Below are positions 29,038-38,050 of a DNA stretch of 64,000 nucleotides, one piece after another. The DNA is from CAXBGS01 sp963975425. GTDB lineage: Bacteria > Planctomycetota > Planctomycetia > Pirellulales > Pirellulaceae. The translations under genes were made by a program, and so were the position numbers. The stretch covers positions 744,001 to 808,000 of the forward strand of contig CAXBGS010000002.1 in assembly GCA_963975425.1 (NCBI GenBank), read 5' to 3'. Every line of letters starts with the position of its first letter. Position 1 is the stretch's first letter. The notes below the pieces were generated by a model. That model saw only the letters and a program-made list of their open reading frames with translations, was not told where the DNA came from and made no database searches.

Positions 29038-31646
29038 GCGAAAGCTCGCGGTTGACGACGTCTGCGATATCCCATCATCAAGATGCTGCCGATCGAGAGC
29101 ATGACAGCGGAAGACGGCTCGGGAACGGCCGCAATCACGCTGAATAGCCTTACGTCGTTGCCGTTGCCGCTGCCATAGGCAATCTTCAAATCGAACCCGC
29201 CGAACCTCGCGACCGTATCAAGATGGTCCAATCCGACGAACATTCCGGAACCGCTGGCGGGATCGTTGACGGTTAAGAAATCAAAAGACATTCCTTCTGC
29301 GAGTTCGAAACCGTTGACGAGCGAAACATTCAGCACGCCGCCTAGCGTGAATCTTTCTGCAGTAATCATATCAAACTCGCCAAAGTTTTCTCCGCCCAAT
29401 TCAATTTCGATTTGGGACGTGCTGCCAAGAAAAAACTCGGCCTCTCCTGCAAGTCCAATTGTTCCGATCCCAAATCCGGGGCTGATCAGGCCATCGAAAA
29501 AAATGCCATCGCCAGAGGAAATCACCGTTCCATTTCCGATCAGATTCGATTCGAAATCAAACGCCAACACATTCGTATCTCCATACGCGTACAGGCTTCC
29601 GGTACTTCCGCCACCAGCATCCCCCAACGTGACAGTCTGGCCGGACAGATCCAGTGATTGATTGATGTAGAGAGTCGAATCGTTTTCAACGTTGATGTCG
29701 CCAGCGATGGTCGTGCCGCCGAGCAATTCAACTTGCCCGAAACTTTCCGCCAGCGTTAGACCTCCCGTGACCGCCACGCCATCCAGCGTGCCGGAGGCAT
29801 ATGCCAAGCTGTTACCCTCGAGCATCCCACCAGTGATGGTACCACCGGCCAGTCGCCAACCGGCGTCGGCGACAAACAGGCTGCCCGCGTTCATCTGCGA
29901 GCCCTTGATCTCGACGATTCCGCCAGGTGCAACCGATACCGTTCCCAGGTTGGACGTATCGAACGTGCCGCCCAATGACAACAACGAGGTCTCGTCGACC
30001 GAAAGTATTCCTCCGACGTTCGACCACAGGCCACCCAGCTGCAGTGTCGAACCACCGGTGGCCGACATCATGCCAGTGTTCGATGTATCACTCGAAGCGA
30101 TATTCAGCCAAGCGCCGCCTGTCGATGTCACCGTACCGGTATTCGTAAAACGCCCGCCATTGTCCAAAAGAAATGAACTTATCGGCTGGTCGGCAAGAAC
30201 GGTCCCATCGTTTACCAAGTCGCCTTCTAAATATACGTATCCCGCATTCAGCTTCAGCGACGAAGAGTTATCGACATTTACAACGGCGGCAGGATATATC
30301 CACATCCCTCCCGAGCTGCCGCCGCCAGCATCCCCCAACGTGACAGTCTGGCCGGACAGATCCAGTGATTGATTGATGTAGAGAGTCGAATCGTTTTCAA
30401 CGTTGATGTCGCCAGCGATGGTCGTGCCGCCGAGCAATTCAACTTGCCCGAAACTTTCCGCCAGCGTTAGACCTCCCGTGACCGCCACGCCATCCAGCGT
30501 GCCGGAGGCATATGCCAAGCTGTTACCCTCGAGCATCCCACCAGTGATGGTACCACCGGCCAGTCGCCAACCGGCGTCGGCGACAAACAGGCTGCCCGCG
30601 TTCATCTGCGAGCCCTTGATCTCGACGATTCCGCCAGGTGCAACCGATACCGTTCCCAGGTTGGACGTATCGAACGTGCCGCCCAATGACAACAACGAGG
30701 TCTCGTCGACCGAAAGTATTCCTCCGACGTTCGACCACAGGCCACCCAGCTGCAGTGTCGAACCACCGGTGGCCGACATCATGCCAGTGTTCGATGTATC
30801 ACTCGAAGCGATATTCAGCCAAGCGCCGCCTGTCGATGTCACCGTACCGGTATTCGTAAAACGCCCGCCATTGTCCAAAAGAAATGAACTTATCGGCTGG
30901 TCGGCAAGAACGGTCCCATCGTTTACCAAGTCGCCTTCTAAATATACGTATCCCGCATTCAGCTTCAGCGACGAAGAGTTATCGACATTTACAACGGCGG
31001 CAGGATATATCCACATCCCTCCCGAGCTGCCGCCGCCAGCATCCCCCAACGTGACAGTCTGGCCGGACAGATCCAGTGATTGATTGATGTAGAGAGTCGA
31101 ATCGTTTTCAACGTTGATGTCGCCAGCGATGGTCGTGCCGCCGAGCAATTCAACTTGCCCGAAACTTTCCGCCAGCGTTAGACCTCCCGTGACCGCCACG
31201 CCATCCAGCGTGCCGGAGGCATATGCCAAGCTGTTACCCTCGAGCATCCCGCCAGTGATGGTGCCACCGGCTAATTCGTAACGGCCTGCCACCACATCGA
31301 TCCGATCGGTGATGGAAAGAACCCCCGAGGTATGACTGAAAGTGGCGTTGGGCGCATTGATCGACAAGCGATTGACCGACCGAGTATCGTCGAGTGTGAC
31401 GATGTAGGCGCCTGGCTGTTCAATCAGCACATCTTCGCCAGGATCATCGGGAACAATACTTGTGCTCCACTTCGTCTCGTCCGACCAGAATCCTGACGTC
31501 GAAAAGCTCCAATTGGTTTGCGCAAGCACTGGGCTGGCCGATAAGCAGGTTCCGAGGCCAAAGCCTAGACAAATTCGTAAGAGTTTTAACCGGCGGGAAC
31601 GAGTTTCAAAAGAAGGTTGAGCGAACGGCGATACAGAACGCTTCAT
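29034..31646 (-). CDS. PEP-CTERM surface protein with 237-residue near-identical tandem repeats
   Basis: An 870-residue exported protein. A long basic N-region and hydrophobic core end near SPVLAQ. Residues 35-125 are an autotransporter-like beta-helix start (VNRLSINAPNATFSHTSGVL). The central part is a glycine/serine/threonine-rich beta-helix built from a 237-residue unit present in two full copies and one partial copy with no visible amino-acid difference between the full copies. The C-terminus is a PEP-CTERM sorting signal (VPEPSSAVMLSIG, then RRRRQPR), normally processed by an exosortase, which is not encoded here. It is probably an extracellular structural or adhesive protein. The TPR gene is coupled downstream. 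Confidence 0.9.
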   Translation of the reverse strand: MKRSVSPFAQPSFETRSRRLKLLRICLGFGLGTCLSASPVLAQTNWSFSTSGFWSDETKWSTSIVPDDPGEDVLIEQPGAYIVTLDDTRSVNRLSINAPNATFSHTSGVLSITDRIDVVAGRYELAGGTITGGMLEGNSLAYASGTLDGVAVTGGLTLAESFGQVELLGGTTIAGDINVENDSTLYINQSLDLSGQTVTLGDAGGGSSGGMWIYPAAVVNVDNSSSLKLNAGYVYLEGDLVNDGTVLADQPISSFLLDNGGRFTNTGTVTSTGGAWLNIASSDTSNTGMMSATGGSTLQLGGLWSNVGGILSVDETSLLSLGGTFDTSNLGTVSVAPGGIVEIKGSQMNAGSLFVADAGWRLAGGTITGGMLEGNSLAYASGTLDGVAVTGGLTLAESFGQVELLGGTTIAGDINVENDSTLYINQSLDLSGQTVTLGDAGGGSSGGMWIYPAAVVNVDNSSSLKLNAGYVYLEGDLVNDGTVLADQPISSFLLDNGGRFTNTGTVTSTGGAWLNIASSDTSNTGMMSATGGSTLQLGGLWSNVGGILSVDETSLLSLGGTFDTSNLGTVSVAPGGIVEIKGSQMNAGSLFVADAGWRLAGGTITGGMLEGNSLAYASGTLDGVAVTGGLTLAESFGQVELLGGTTIAGDINVENDSTLYINQSLDLSGQTVTLGDAGGGSTGSLYAYGDTNVLAFDFESNLIGNGTVISSGDGIFFDGLISPGFGIGTIGLAGEAEFFLGSTSQIEIELGGENFGEFDMITAERFTLGGVLNVSLVNGFELAEGMSFDFLTVNDPASGSGMFVGLDHLDTVARFGGFDLKIAYGSGNGNDVRLFSVIAAVPEPSSAVMLSIGSILMMGYRRRRQPRAFA
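29613..31268. repeat. 711-bp tandem repeat, about 2.3 copies
   Basis: The sequence starting near 29613 recurs at +711 (about 30324) and +1422 (about 31035). By eye the two full copies agree at every base I compared, including synonymous sites. The third copy is cut off near 31248-31268, where mismatches begin. The unit is 237 codons, so the reading frame is kept. This points to a recent duplication or ongoing homogenisation. Confidence 0.95.
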
Positions 31647-32019
31647 GTGATTACCAAGCCGATGTTCGAGAGAGAACGACTCAGAGTGTCGACGGTGCGA
31701 TATGCACCAGCGCCGAGAATTCTATATCGCGGTGAATCCGGCGAGATATCAGGAAAATCTGAATTTTCTTAAACTATTTTCCAAGACATTTTCCGACTTG
31801 ATTTCTTTAAGAATTGCCGGGTACGGCAGCGCACCGGCTGCTTGCCTCAAAGCAACTCGCCGGGAAGGTTCCCGCCGGATTCGCATCGCTTCACAGGCAC
31901 CCGATGGCTTCATCGAACAGGGCTGTGCGTATCAAACAGGGCTGTCCGTATCGAACAGGGCTGTGCGTATCGAACAGGGCTGTGCGTCGACTGCCTCTGA
32001 CGACCAAGTGGCTGCGCCA
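31647..32019. other. Intergenic region upstream of the PEP-CTERM gene
   Basis: 373 bp containing an A/T-rich stretch (about 31740-31815), plausible as the promoter area of the PEP-CTERM/TPR operon, and a 19-bp tandem repeat at 31913-31988. No gene is supported. Confidence 0.55.
31913..31988. repeat. 19-bp tandem repeat, four copies
   Basis: Units TCGAACAGGGCTGTGCGTA at 31913, 31932, 31951 and 31970 follow each other without gaps. Copy 2 differs at two positions and copy 4 at the last base. It lies about 270-340 bp upstream of the PEP-CTERM start and just beyond the stop of the next minus-strand gene. Confidence 0.92.
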
Positions 32020-35000
32020 TCAGTGCCCAGGTGACGCCGACGACAACTTGTGAATCGTGTTTTGAATCGTACCGCTGAACATCTTTCCGCTAGCGCTGCT
32101 TATTTTGTAAGAGATTTCCATACACCAAGTGGGTCGGATTTCTGGCAATTGCAAGGTCACGCTACGACCGTCTGCCGACACTTTCGCCGCCGCGACTTGC
32201 AATGATCGCTCATCGTAGCGATCCGATCCGTAATCGGACGATCGCTTGAGAGCCCAAGTATCGACCAAAAAGTTGCGGGGGTCTGTCGCCGATGTCGGGT
32301 CAACCTCTTCGGTGAACGTGATTGTCACCCCGTTTTCGTGTGCCGCCAGCCCAATCGGCAGCAGTGACTCGCGGCCCGTGTAACGAATACGATAAAGACC
32401 GCCACTGGCTTGGTTCTGATTGCTTCCCCAGGCGTGCATCCCACAAGCGTACATCTGACCATTGTTCGGATGAAACCTCGCCCGCATCACCCCCGTGGGA
32501 AACTCCGGCAGCGGCAAACGACACACACCGCCTTGCCACTGGCCGTCAACTTCCTCGTGCGGGACGACGAACACTTTGCCATAGCCGTAGGACAGATTCA
32601 ACAACGCACCATTCAGCGGCCCCCATACATCGCTGTCAACCCAAAGCAGTTCTGCGGGAGATCGATCGAGCGGTTTATTGGGCCAGCAAAGCGGCTGTTG
32701 CATGGCGTCGTCGCTGGAGTCGTCGGGCGCTCCATAGCCATACATATTCCCGTAAAAACCACCTTCGACGACGCGATTGATTCGGTTCATCGGATTCCAG
32801 TGACCTTCTTGGTCGGTCACGAAAAACGAACCGTCGGGATTCAAACACACCCCGTTTGCTGCGCGGAAACCGTTGGCAAGAATGGTGGTATGTTTTCCAT
32901 CTGCGCTCACGCGAAGCAACGTTCCGTGGTGCGGTACCAAAGAATCGCGGGCGTGCCGAGCGCTCTTGGCATAGTACAGATTGCGATCGGAATCCGCCTG
33001 AAGCCCCATCGCAAATTCGTGGAAGTGATCGGTTACCTGATGATCGTTGTTAAAGCATTCGTAAAAATCGGTTTCGCCGTCTCCGTTCCGGTCGTTCAAA
33101 ATCATGATTTGATCGCGGCAAGTCACAAAAATCCTTCCCTCGATGACCTTGATGCCCAGAGGGTGAAACAAACCCGACGCGATTCGTTTCCAGGTGATCG
33201 CACCGGCTAGATCGTTGATTCCTCGAACGATCCAGACATCGCCGTCACAACAACAGACGACCAGCGAGTCACCGTCGTCAAAGAAATCGACGCCGGACAT
33301 CCGCAAGCGGCTTTTCCAGGGGTTGTCGGTTGGACGAGTCAGCATGTCGACCGCAAATGGGCCATCCTCATCACCAACCTGAGGGATCGTTTGCATCGTC
33401 GGCTGTCGCTGGGGTGGGCCTCCATTGGTCAATCGACTTAAGTCGTCAACGCTGCCGGAGTGTTGATTCAACCGTTGTCGCGAGACGCTCGACTCGGCGA
33501 TTCGTAAGTCAAAGTTGACGGGAGTCTTGGCGGCAGGAATGGACAAGACGACGTAGCCTTGACTCGCGTGCATCTCTAGTTCGCCGCCACCGTCTTGACG
33601 CTGGCCGCCGATGGCTGCGACCGCCATTGTGTCGGGACAAACTCGCAGCAACAAATTATTGGTCGATGGCCCCACGTTCAACGTGCGTGTCCAGATCGTC
33701 GCATCGTTTTCGATTTCAACGGAATGCGATTCTAAAACCGGTGCGTCACCGACATCATACGCGACGATGACACGATCGCCGTGCTTGAATATCCCTCGAT
33801 ACTTTGCCCACTCTCGCGGCAGTGGACCATAGGCGCGACCGTCTTTGCCGCGCAGCCGAGGATCCTCGAAGATTCCGGTGACCGGATGTGCCCAACCGGG
33901 TCCCGGAAGACTGCCGAAATGCAGATCACCGACGGTCCGCGGCGTGACGGCATGGTTTCCGTTAAAGAGAATTCCTCGCCAGTCGATGAAGCCGGAACCA
34001 GACCAAGCACCGGCGATGCGCATCGTGTCATGGTCAAACGCGAGCCAGTGCGATCCTTGCGAAACTCCGCCCGCTCCTTGATCCAATCGGATTGCGATAC
34101 CTTTGTAGGCAAAGTTCGTACTCTCGGGCCAAACCTCGCCAGCCGGTCGCCCTTCACGCTGTGCCCGCAATTTCTCTTCCTTGGTGATCCCCGGTCGAGG
34201 CCCCGTGTCAGGGCCGACCATCTCGTACGTACTTATCAAGAACGGACCGTAGTCCATGTCGCTCCAGGGCGTTCGCTCGACCGCTTCGGGGCCTCGCAAC
34301 TTGCCCTTCGGCAAGCCGGCCAAGTACCGTGCATCGACCTTGGTGTACTGTGACGGGTTATGCGGCTTTAAATAAGATTCGCGGATAAAGTGGATCACGT
34401 CATACTTTTGTTGCGGCACTAATTGTCGCTGCGGCAACATCATCTGATAGCCATGCGTAAGCGTGCGATAGATCGAATACGGATCACTGCCGCTCTTGAA
34501 TTTCCCGGACGCGAACCGCAATGCATTAGGCAGCGATCCAGGCTCGTCCTCTGTGCCGTGGCAATTGACGCAAAGCCCCAAATAGATTGCTTCGCCGTTC
34601 TTTTTCGACTTGACGTTCCACGACGAAATCAGGCCTGCGTGGTCGACATTTTTTTCGTATCGCGGCAATGGAACCGGAGCAAGCAACGCGGGATCGGGAC
34701 GCAAACTTTCGGCGGAATCGGCGCCCGCTTTCCCTAGGGTGACAAGAAAGTCAACCAGATCGTAAAACTCTTGTGTGTCTTGAAGCTGATTGATCAGCCC
34801 GTCCGGCATGATCGATTTTGCATCCGATCGTGCTTCGATCTCGTCAACCGGGATCGCCCTTGGTTCGCTTTCGCCGGGAATGAACAGGACAAGTTCTTCA
34901 TCGCTTTCGCTTTGGACCATCCCAACCATCACGCGACCGTCCTCAAGCAACAGTTTCTGTGCTCTGAATCCATCACGCACTACTTTCGACGGATAGACGA

Positions 35001-35292
35001 TGGACTCGACAACATGCTCGTACGTCGCGCGGTCGCCCAGTTGTGATAGGTCCGGGCCGAGTAATTTGGCACCTTCACCGGCGGTGTGGCACTGCGTGCA
35101 ACTCAGCCCCTGACGATAAAAGATGATCGCACCACGCGTTGCGTCTCCCAAAACACGTGCGTGCTGTGCAACGTCTGCCAGAGGACGTGACTTTAGTTTC
35201 GACTGCAGCGTTGACGATTCCGCTTCGGCGCGGCCGATGGCGGCAACCAAAGTACCAAACACCAAGAGCCAGTTTAAAACGTGTCGTCTCAT
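32020..35292 (-). CDS. Large secreted protein: two c-type heme sites, middle domain and beta-propeller
   Basis: A 1090-residue protein read from the ATG at 35292, which gives a signal peptide (MRRHVLNWLLVFGTLVAAIG); an upstream frame adds 33 residues. The first heme motif is C65-T-Q-C68-H69 in a planctomycete heme-binding region (GPDLSQLGDRATYEHVVESI). A second cytochrome c domain has C-V-N-C-H near residue 240. The middle (about 330-620) resembles the planctomycete DUF6797 type. The C-terminal half is a beta-propeller (GLQADSDRNLYYAKSARHAR, GVCLNPDGSFFVTDQEGHWN) of the sugar/sorbosone dehydrogenase-like class, ending in an Ig-like tail. It is probably a membrane-associated or periplasmic dehydrogenase passing electrons to heme; the substrate is unknown. 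Confidence 0.87.
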   Translation of the reverse strand: MRRHVLNWLLVFGTLVAAIGRAEAESSTLQSKLKSRPLADVAQHARVLGDATRGAIIFYRQGLSCTQCHTAGEGAKLLGPDLSQLGDRATYEHVVESIVYPSKVVRDGFRAQKLLLEDGRVMVGMVQSESDEELVLFIPGESEPRAIPVDEIEARSDAKSIMPDGLINQLQDTQEFYDLVDFLVTLGKAGADSAESLRPDPALLAPVPLPRYEKNVDHAGLISSWNVKSKKNGEAIYLGLCVNCHGTEDEPGSLPNALRFASGKFKSGSDPYSIYRTLTHGYQMMLPQRQLVPQQKYDVIHFIRESYLKPHNPSQYTKVDARYLAGLPKGKLRGPEAVERTPWSDMDYGPFLISTYEMVGPDTGPRPGITKEEKLRAQREGRPAGEVWPESTNFAYKGIAIRLDQGAGGVSQGSHWLAFDHDTMRIAGAWSGSGFIDWRGILFNGNHAVTPRTVGDLHFGSLPGPGWAHPVTGIFEDPRLRGKDGRAYGPLPREWAKYRGIFKHGDRVIVAYDVGDAPVLESHSVEIENDATIWTRTLNVGPSTNNLLLRVCPDTMAVAAIGGQRQDGGGELEMHASQGYVVLSIPAAKTPVNFDLRIAESSVSRQRLNQHSGSVDDLSRLTNGGPPQRQPTMQTIPQVGDEDGPFAVDMLTRPTDNPWKSRLRMSGVDFFDDGDSLVVCCCDGDVWIVRGINDLAGAITWKRIASGLFHPLGIKVIEGRIFVTCRDQIMILNDRNGDGETDFYECFNNDHQVTDHFHEFAMGLQADSDRNLYYAKSARHARDSLVPHHGTLLRVSADGKHTTILANGFRAANGVCLNPDGSFFVTDQEGHWNPMNRINRVVEGGFYGNMYGYGAPDDSSDDAMQQPLCWPNKPLDRSPAELLWVDSDVWGPLNGALLNLSYGYGKVFVVPHEEVDGQWQGGVCRLPLPEFPTGVMRARFHPNNGQMYACGMHAWGSNQNQASGGLYRIRYTGRESLLPIGLAAHENGVTITFTEEVDPTSATDPRNFLVDTWALKRSSDYGSDRYDERSLQVAAAKVSADGRSVTLQLPEIRPTWCMEISYKISSASGKMFSGTIQNTIHKLSSASPGH

Positions 35293-35362
35293 ATCGTTTT
35301 TCTTGGATGAAAGATAATTTGTGGCAAGGTACCGCCGACGCGACGCCGCCCGCTCGCCCGTT

Positions 35363-35392
35363 TCTAGTGGCATCAACTCTAGTGGAATCAAC
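35363..35392. repeat. 15-bp tandem duplication
   Basis: TCTAGTGGCATCAAC (35363-35377) and TCTAGTGGAATCAAC (35378-35392) are adjacent and differ at one base. They lie in the 111-bp gap upstream of the preferred start of the heme/propeller gene. Confidence 0.8.
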
Positions 35393-35403
35393 CGTGTCGA
35401 GGC

Positions 35404-36624
35404 TTACTGAACCGCGTCATTTGCGGCCTGCTGAAATGCTTTGCGAACATCCGAACCATCGCTATTTCCCATTTTGGTTCTTTGGATCATCAGGACGTAA
35501 ATGGTTTTTGTTTCAGGATCCACCCAGCCTTGCGTCCCAAAGGCGCCGCCATGGCCGAACGTTCCTTCGGACAACATGCCGGTCACGTCTTGCGGTTGTC
35601 GAAGAATGCACCAACCCAGTCCCCAGCAATTTCCGGGTGTGAACCCCGTCTCAAGGTGCCCGGTTTGGGGCGAAGTCATCTTGTGCACAGATTCGGTTGA
35701 CAAGATCCGTTGGTTTCGGAATTTACCGCCGTTCAACACCATCTGATAAAACCGAAACATATCGCGGGCGGATGAAACGAGCCCACCTGATGGATTTGGG
35801 CCTTTGACTGCCCCAGGCGCGGCGATGTGATTCACTGCGGGAACCAGCGATTGGCTATCCTCGGACGGTTGGTAAATGGTCGCTATGCGGCGCATCTGTT
35901 TTGCGTCTGGAAAGAATGTCGTGTTTGACATCTTCAATGGATCGAAGATGCGATCCTGCATAAAGTCTTGCAGCGGTTGCCCCGAAACGATCTCGATGAT
36001 CCGACCAGCAACGTTCAGTCCGGGACTATACTTCCATTGCGTTCCGGGTTCGAACGCGAGAGGACGTGTCGCGAGCGAATCGACCGCTTCCTGCAAACTG
36101 CCATCAAAAATCTGCGAACCGGCAAGGCCCGACGTGTGTGTGAGACAGTCGAATATCGTAATCTCTCGCTTCGGCACACTGCCGTCACTTAGTTTCAGGT
36201 TCGCGAAAGCCGGAATGTACTTACTGACCTTGTCCTGAACATTTAGCTTTCCTTCCTCTTGCAAGATCATGACTGCCGTTGCGGTAACGGGCTTGGTCAT
36301 GGATGCAATTGAAAAAAGCGTGAACGGTTTCATTGGCTTGTCCGATTCGATATTCGCAAGTCCGACCGCGCCGTGATGAACCACCTCTCCGTCGCGAGCA
36401 ACAAGCGTGACAGCGCCCGCAATTTTGTGTTCGGCAACAAAACGCTGCATTGCCTGATTGACGCCACCAATGACAGGATGTGCGGACGTAGCGACTTTCC
36501 CGCTTGGCGTCGATGCGTCGGCCGATGCATGCGGTGTCTGCGACAACGCGGATTCTTGCGCGGCAAGGTGACAACATTGCAAGGATGCCACGATTAGTAG
36601 CACCGGAAATGACATTCGATACAT
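35404..36624 (-). CDS. Serine hydrolase, class C beta-lactamase/esterase family
   Basis: A 406-residue exported protein. The signal peptide ends near HLAAQE. The catalytic S-x-x-K is Ser108-M-T-Lys111 in LFSIASMTKPVTATAVMIL. The second motif lies in QWKYSPGLNVAGRI around Tyr199, and the third is a HGG in TFGHGGAFGTQGW. The family includes beta-lactamases, D-aminopeptidases and esterases (EstB type). Next to sulfatase genes an esterase acting on acylated glycans is plausible, but peptidoglycan or small esters cannot be excluded. It starts 22 bp after the stop of the sulfatase gene upstream, suggesting one operon. Confidence 0.9.
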   Translation of the reverse strand: MYRMSFPVLLIVASLQCCHLAAQESALSQTPHASADASTPSGKVATSAHPVIGGVNQAMQRFVAEHKIAGAVTLVARDGEVVHHGAVGLANIESDKPMKPFTLFSIASMTKPVTATAVMILQEEGKLNVQDKVSKYIPAFANLKLSDGSVPKREITIFDCLTHTSGLAGSQIFDGSLQEAVDSLATRPLAFEPGTQWKYSPGLNVAGRIIEIVSGQPLQDFMQDRIFDPLKMSNTTFFPDAKQMRRIATIYQPSEDSQSLVPAVNHIAAPGAVKGPNPSGGLVSSARDMFRFYQMVLNGGKFRNQRILSTESVHKMTSPQTGHLETGFTPGNCWGLGWCILRQPQDVTGMLSEGTFGHGGAFGTQGWVDPETKTIYVLMIQRTKMGNSDGSDVRKAFQQAANDAVQ

Positions 36625-36646
36625 CAGTCCATCCTCTGGCTGTGGT

Positions 36647-38050
36647 TTAGGGTGCGCCCGAAACGTCTGCGGCCCATGTGTTGTGTAGTTTCGTCAGACG
36701 TCGAACGATGTCGGGACGACGCTTAGCATAGTCTGCCAGTTCGGGTCGTTGATCAGCAAGATTGTGCAACGAGAGATGAATCATTTCGGGCTTATTCCTA
36801 TTCAACTTTGCAATCAGTTTCCATTCATCTTTGCGGACTGCCCAACCACTCGGCCAACCAAAGTGCAATTCCTGATGTGATGATTTTGCGTCAGCATCAT
36901 GAATGATCGGCAACAGGCTGTGCCCATCGAACTTGACGTTGGGCTTGGGGATCGTTGCAATCTCAAGGATCGTCGGAAACCAATCCATCACGGTCACAAC
37001 TTGATCCCGCACTTGGCCACCTGGGATCGACGCCGGATGGCTCAAAATTGCCGGAACCCGAATGCCGCCTTCCAGATATTGACCTTTGTGCCCGATCCAC
37101 TTGCCCGTAAACCCGCCACCGCCATTTGCGCTGTAGTAATGTCCAAGCGGGAAACCACTTTTGTGGTCGTCAAACAAAACACCTTTGTTATCTTCAGCAG
37201 AATGTCCGTTGTCGCCCATCAGAACAATGATCGTATTTTTGCGAATTGCTTTTTCGTCAAGCTTGTCCAGAACACGCCCGATGTAATCGTCCACGGTCGA
37301 AACAACGCGTGCGTACGACTGTCGCGGCATCGCCATGTCAGCGTAGGCATCGGCAAATTTCCCCGTCGGTTGCTCGGGATAGTGTGGCAAGTTAAACGCA
37401 ACCATCAGAAAGAACGGCTGGTGATGATCCGCCTCAAGAAACTCGATCGCGCGTTCCATCATCATGTCTGGAAAGTACTCACCTGGCCTAAAGATTTCTT
37501 CGTTGTTGTCGTACAGGTCATGAAAGCCTTTGCCGTGCAAAAAGTAGTGTCGGTAGTTATCAATAAAACCACCCAGGTGACCAAAGAATTGGTCAAAGCC
37601 TTGATCCAAAGGTCCATGGCCAACCCTTGCGCCAAGGTGCCATTTACCGAACAATGCTGTTTCGTAACCGGCAGACTTTAGAGCTTCTGCAATCGTGATT
37701 TCTTCTGTTTTCAGATTCGCATTCGCGGCTTTCGAATTTGCCACGACGGCCTCACTTGCCCGTCGGTTACCCTGGGCCCAATCATCGACCCCCGTTCGCT
37801 GCGGATGACGCCCCGTCAATAGAGCCGCCCGCGATGGGCAACAAACTTGATGCGCATACGCCTGGGTAAAACGGATTCCACTGTCCGCCAACCTGTCGAT
37901 GTTGGGCGTTAACAAATCCGATGCGCCCAGGCAATTGGCATCCAGCGTGCCGTGATCATCGGTAAAGAGAATGATGACGTTCGGCCGCTCCGCGAGTACC
38001 CCTGCCGACATCCAAATTAGCAGCAAGACGATCGACGCCGGGCTTTTCAT
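36647..38050 (-). CDS. Arylsulfatase-type sulfatase
   Basis: A 467-residue exported sulfatase from the ATG at 38050, which opens a signal peptide (MKSPASIVLLLIWMSAGVLA). Metal ligands are in ILFTDDHGTLDANCLG, where His follows the two Asp residues. The active-site motif is Cys70-C-P-S-Arg74 followed by AALLTGRHPQRTG. Later GKWHLGARVGHGPLDQGFDQ and LMGDNGHSAEDNKG are typical of arylsulfatase A relatives. It is the first gene of an apparent operon with the serine hydrolase and possibly the heme/propeller protein. Confidence 0.92.
   Translation of the reverse strand: MKSPASIVLLLIWMSAGVLAERPNVIILFTDDHGTLDANCLGASDLLTPNIDRLADSGIRFTQAYAHQVCCPSRAALLTGRHPQRTGVDDWAQGNRRASEAVVANSKAANANLKTEEITIAEALKSAGYETALFGKWHLGARVGHGPLDQGFDQFFGHLGGFIDNYRHYFLHGKGFHDLYDNNEEIFRPGEYFPDMMMERAIEFLEADHHQPFFLMVAFNLPHYPEQPTGKFADAYADMAMPRQSYARVVSTVDDYIGRVLDKLDEKAIRKNTIIVLMGDNGHSAEDNKGVLFDDHKSGFPLGHYYSANGGGGFTGKWIGHKGQYLEGGIRVPAILSHPASIPGGQVRDQVVTVMDWFPTILEIATIPKPNVKFDGHSLLPIIHDADAKSSHQELHFGWPSGWAVRKDEWKLIAKLNRNKPEMIHLSLHNLADQRPELADYAKRRPDIVRRLTKLHNTWAADVSGAP

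Noticed and set aside
29692..31083. Two identical 226-codon plus-strand open frames antisense to the PEP-CTERM gene
   Set aside because: They are the reverse complement of the same 711-bp duplicated coding unit; identity reflects the repeat, and the composition has no independent domain.
31913..31988. Possible CRISPR array
   Set aside because: Units are only 19 bp, adjacent with no spacers, and no cas genes are present.
31702..32034. Plus-strand open frame covering the 19-bp repeats
   Set aside because: Its repeated translation comes only from the noncoding tandem array, and it overlaps the end of a real minus-strand gene.
36899..37681. 260-codon plus-strand open frame
   Set aside because: Lies entirely antisense to the arylsulfatase-type gene and has no recognisable motifs.
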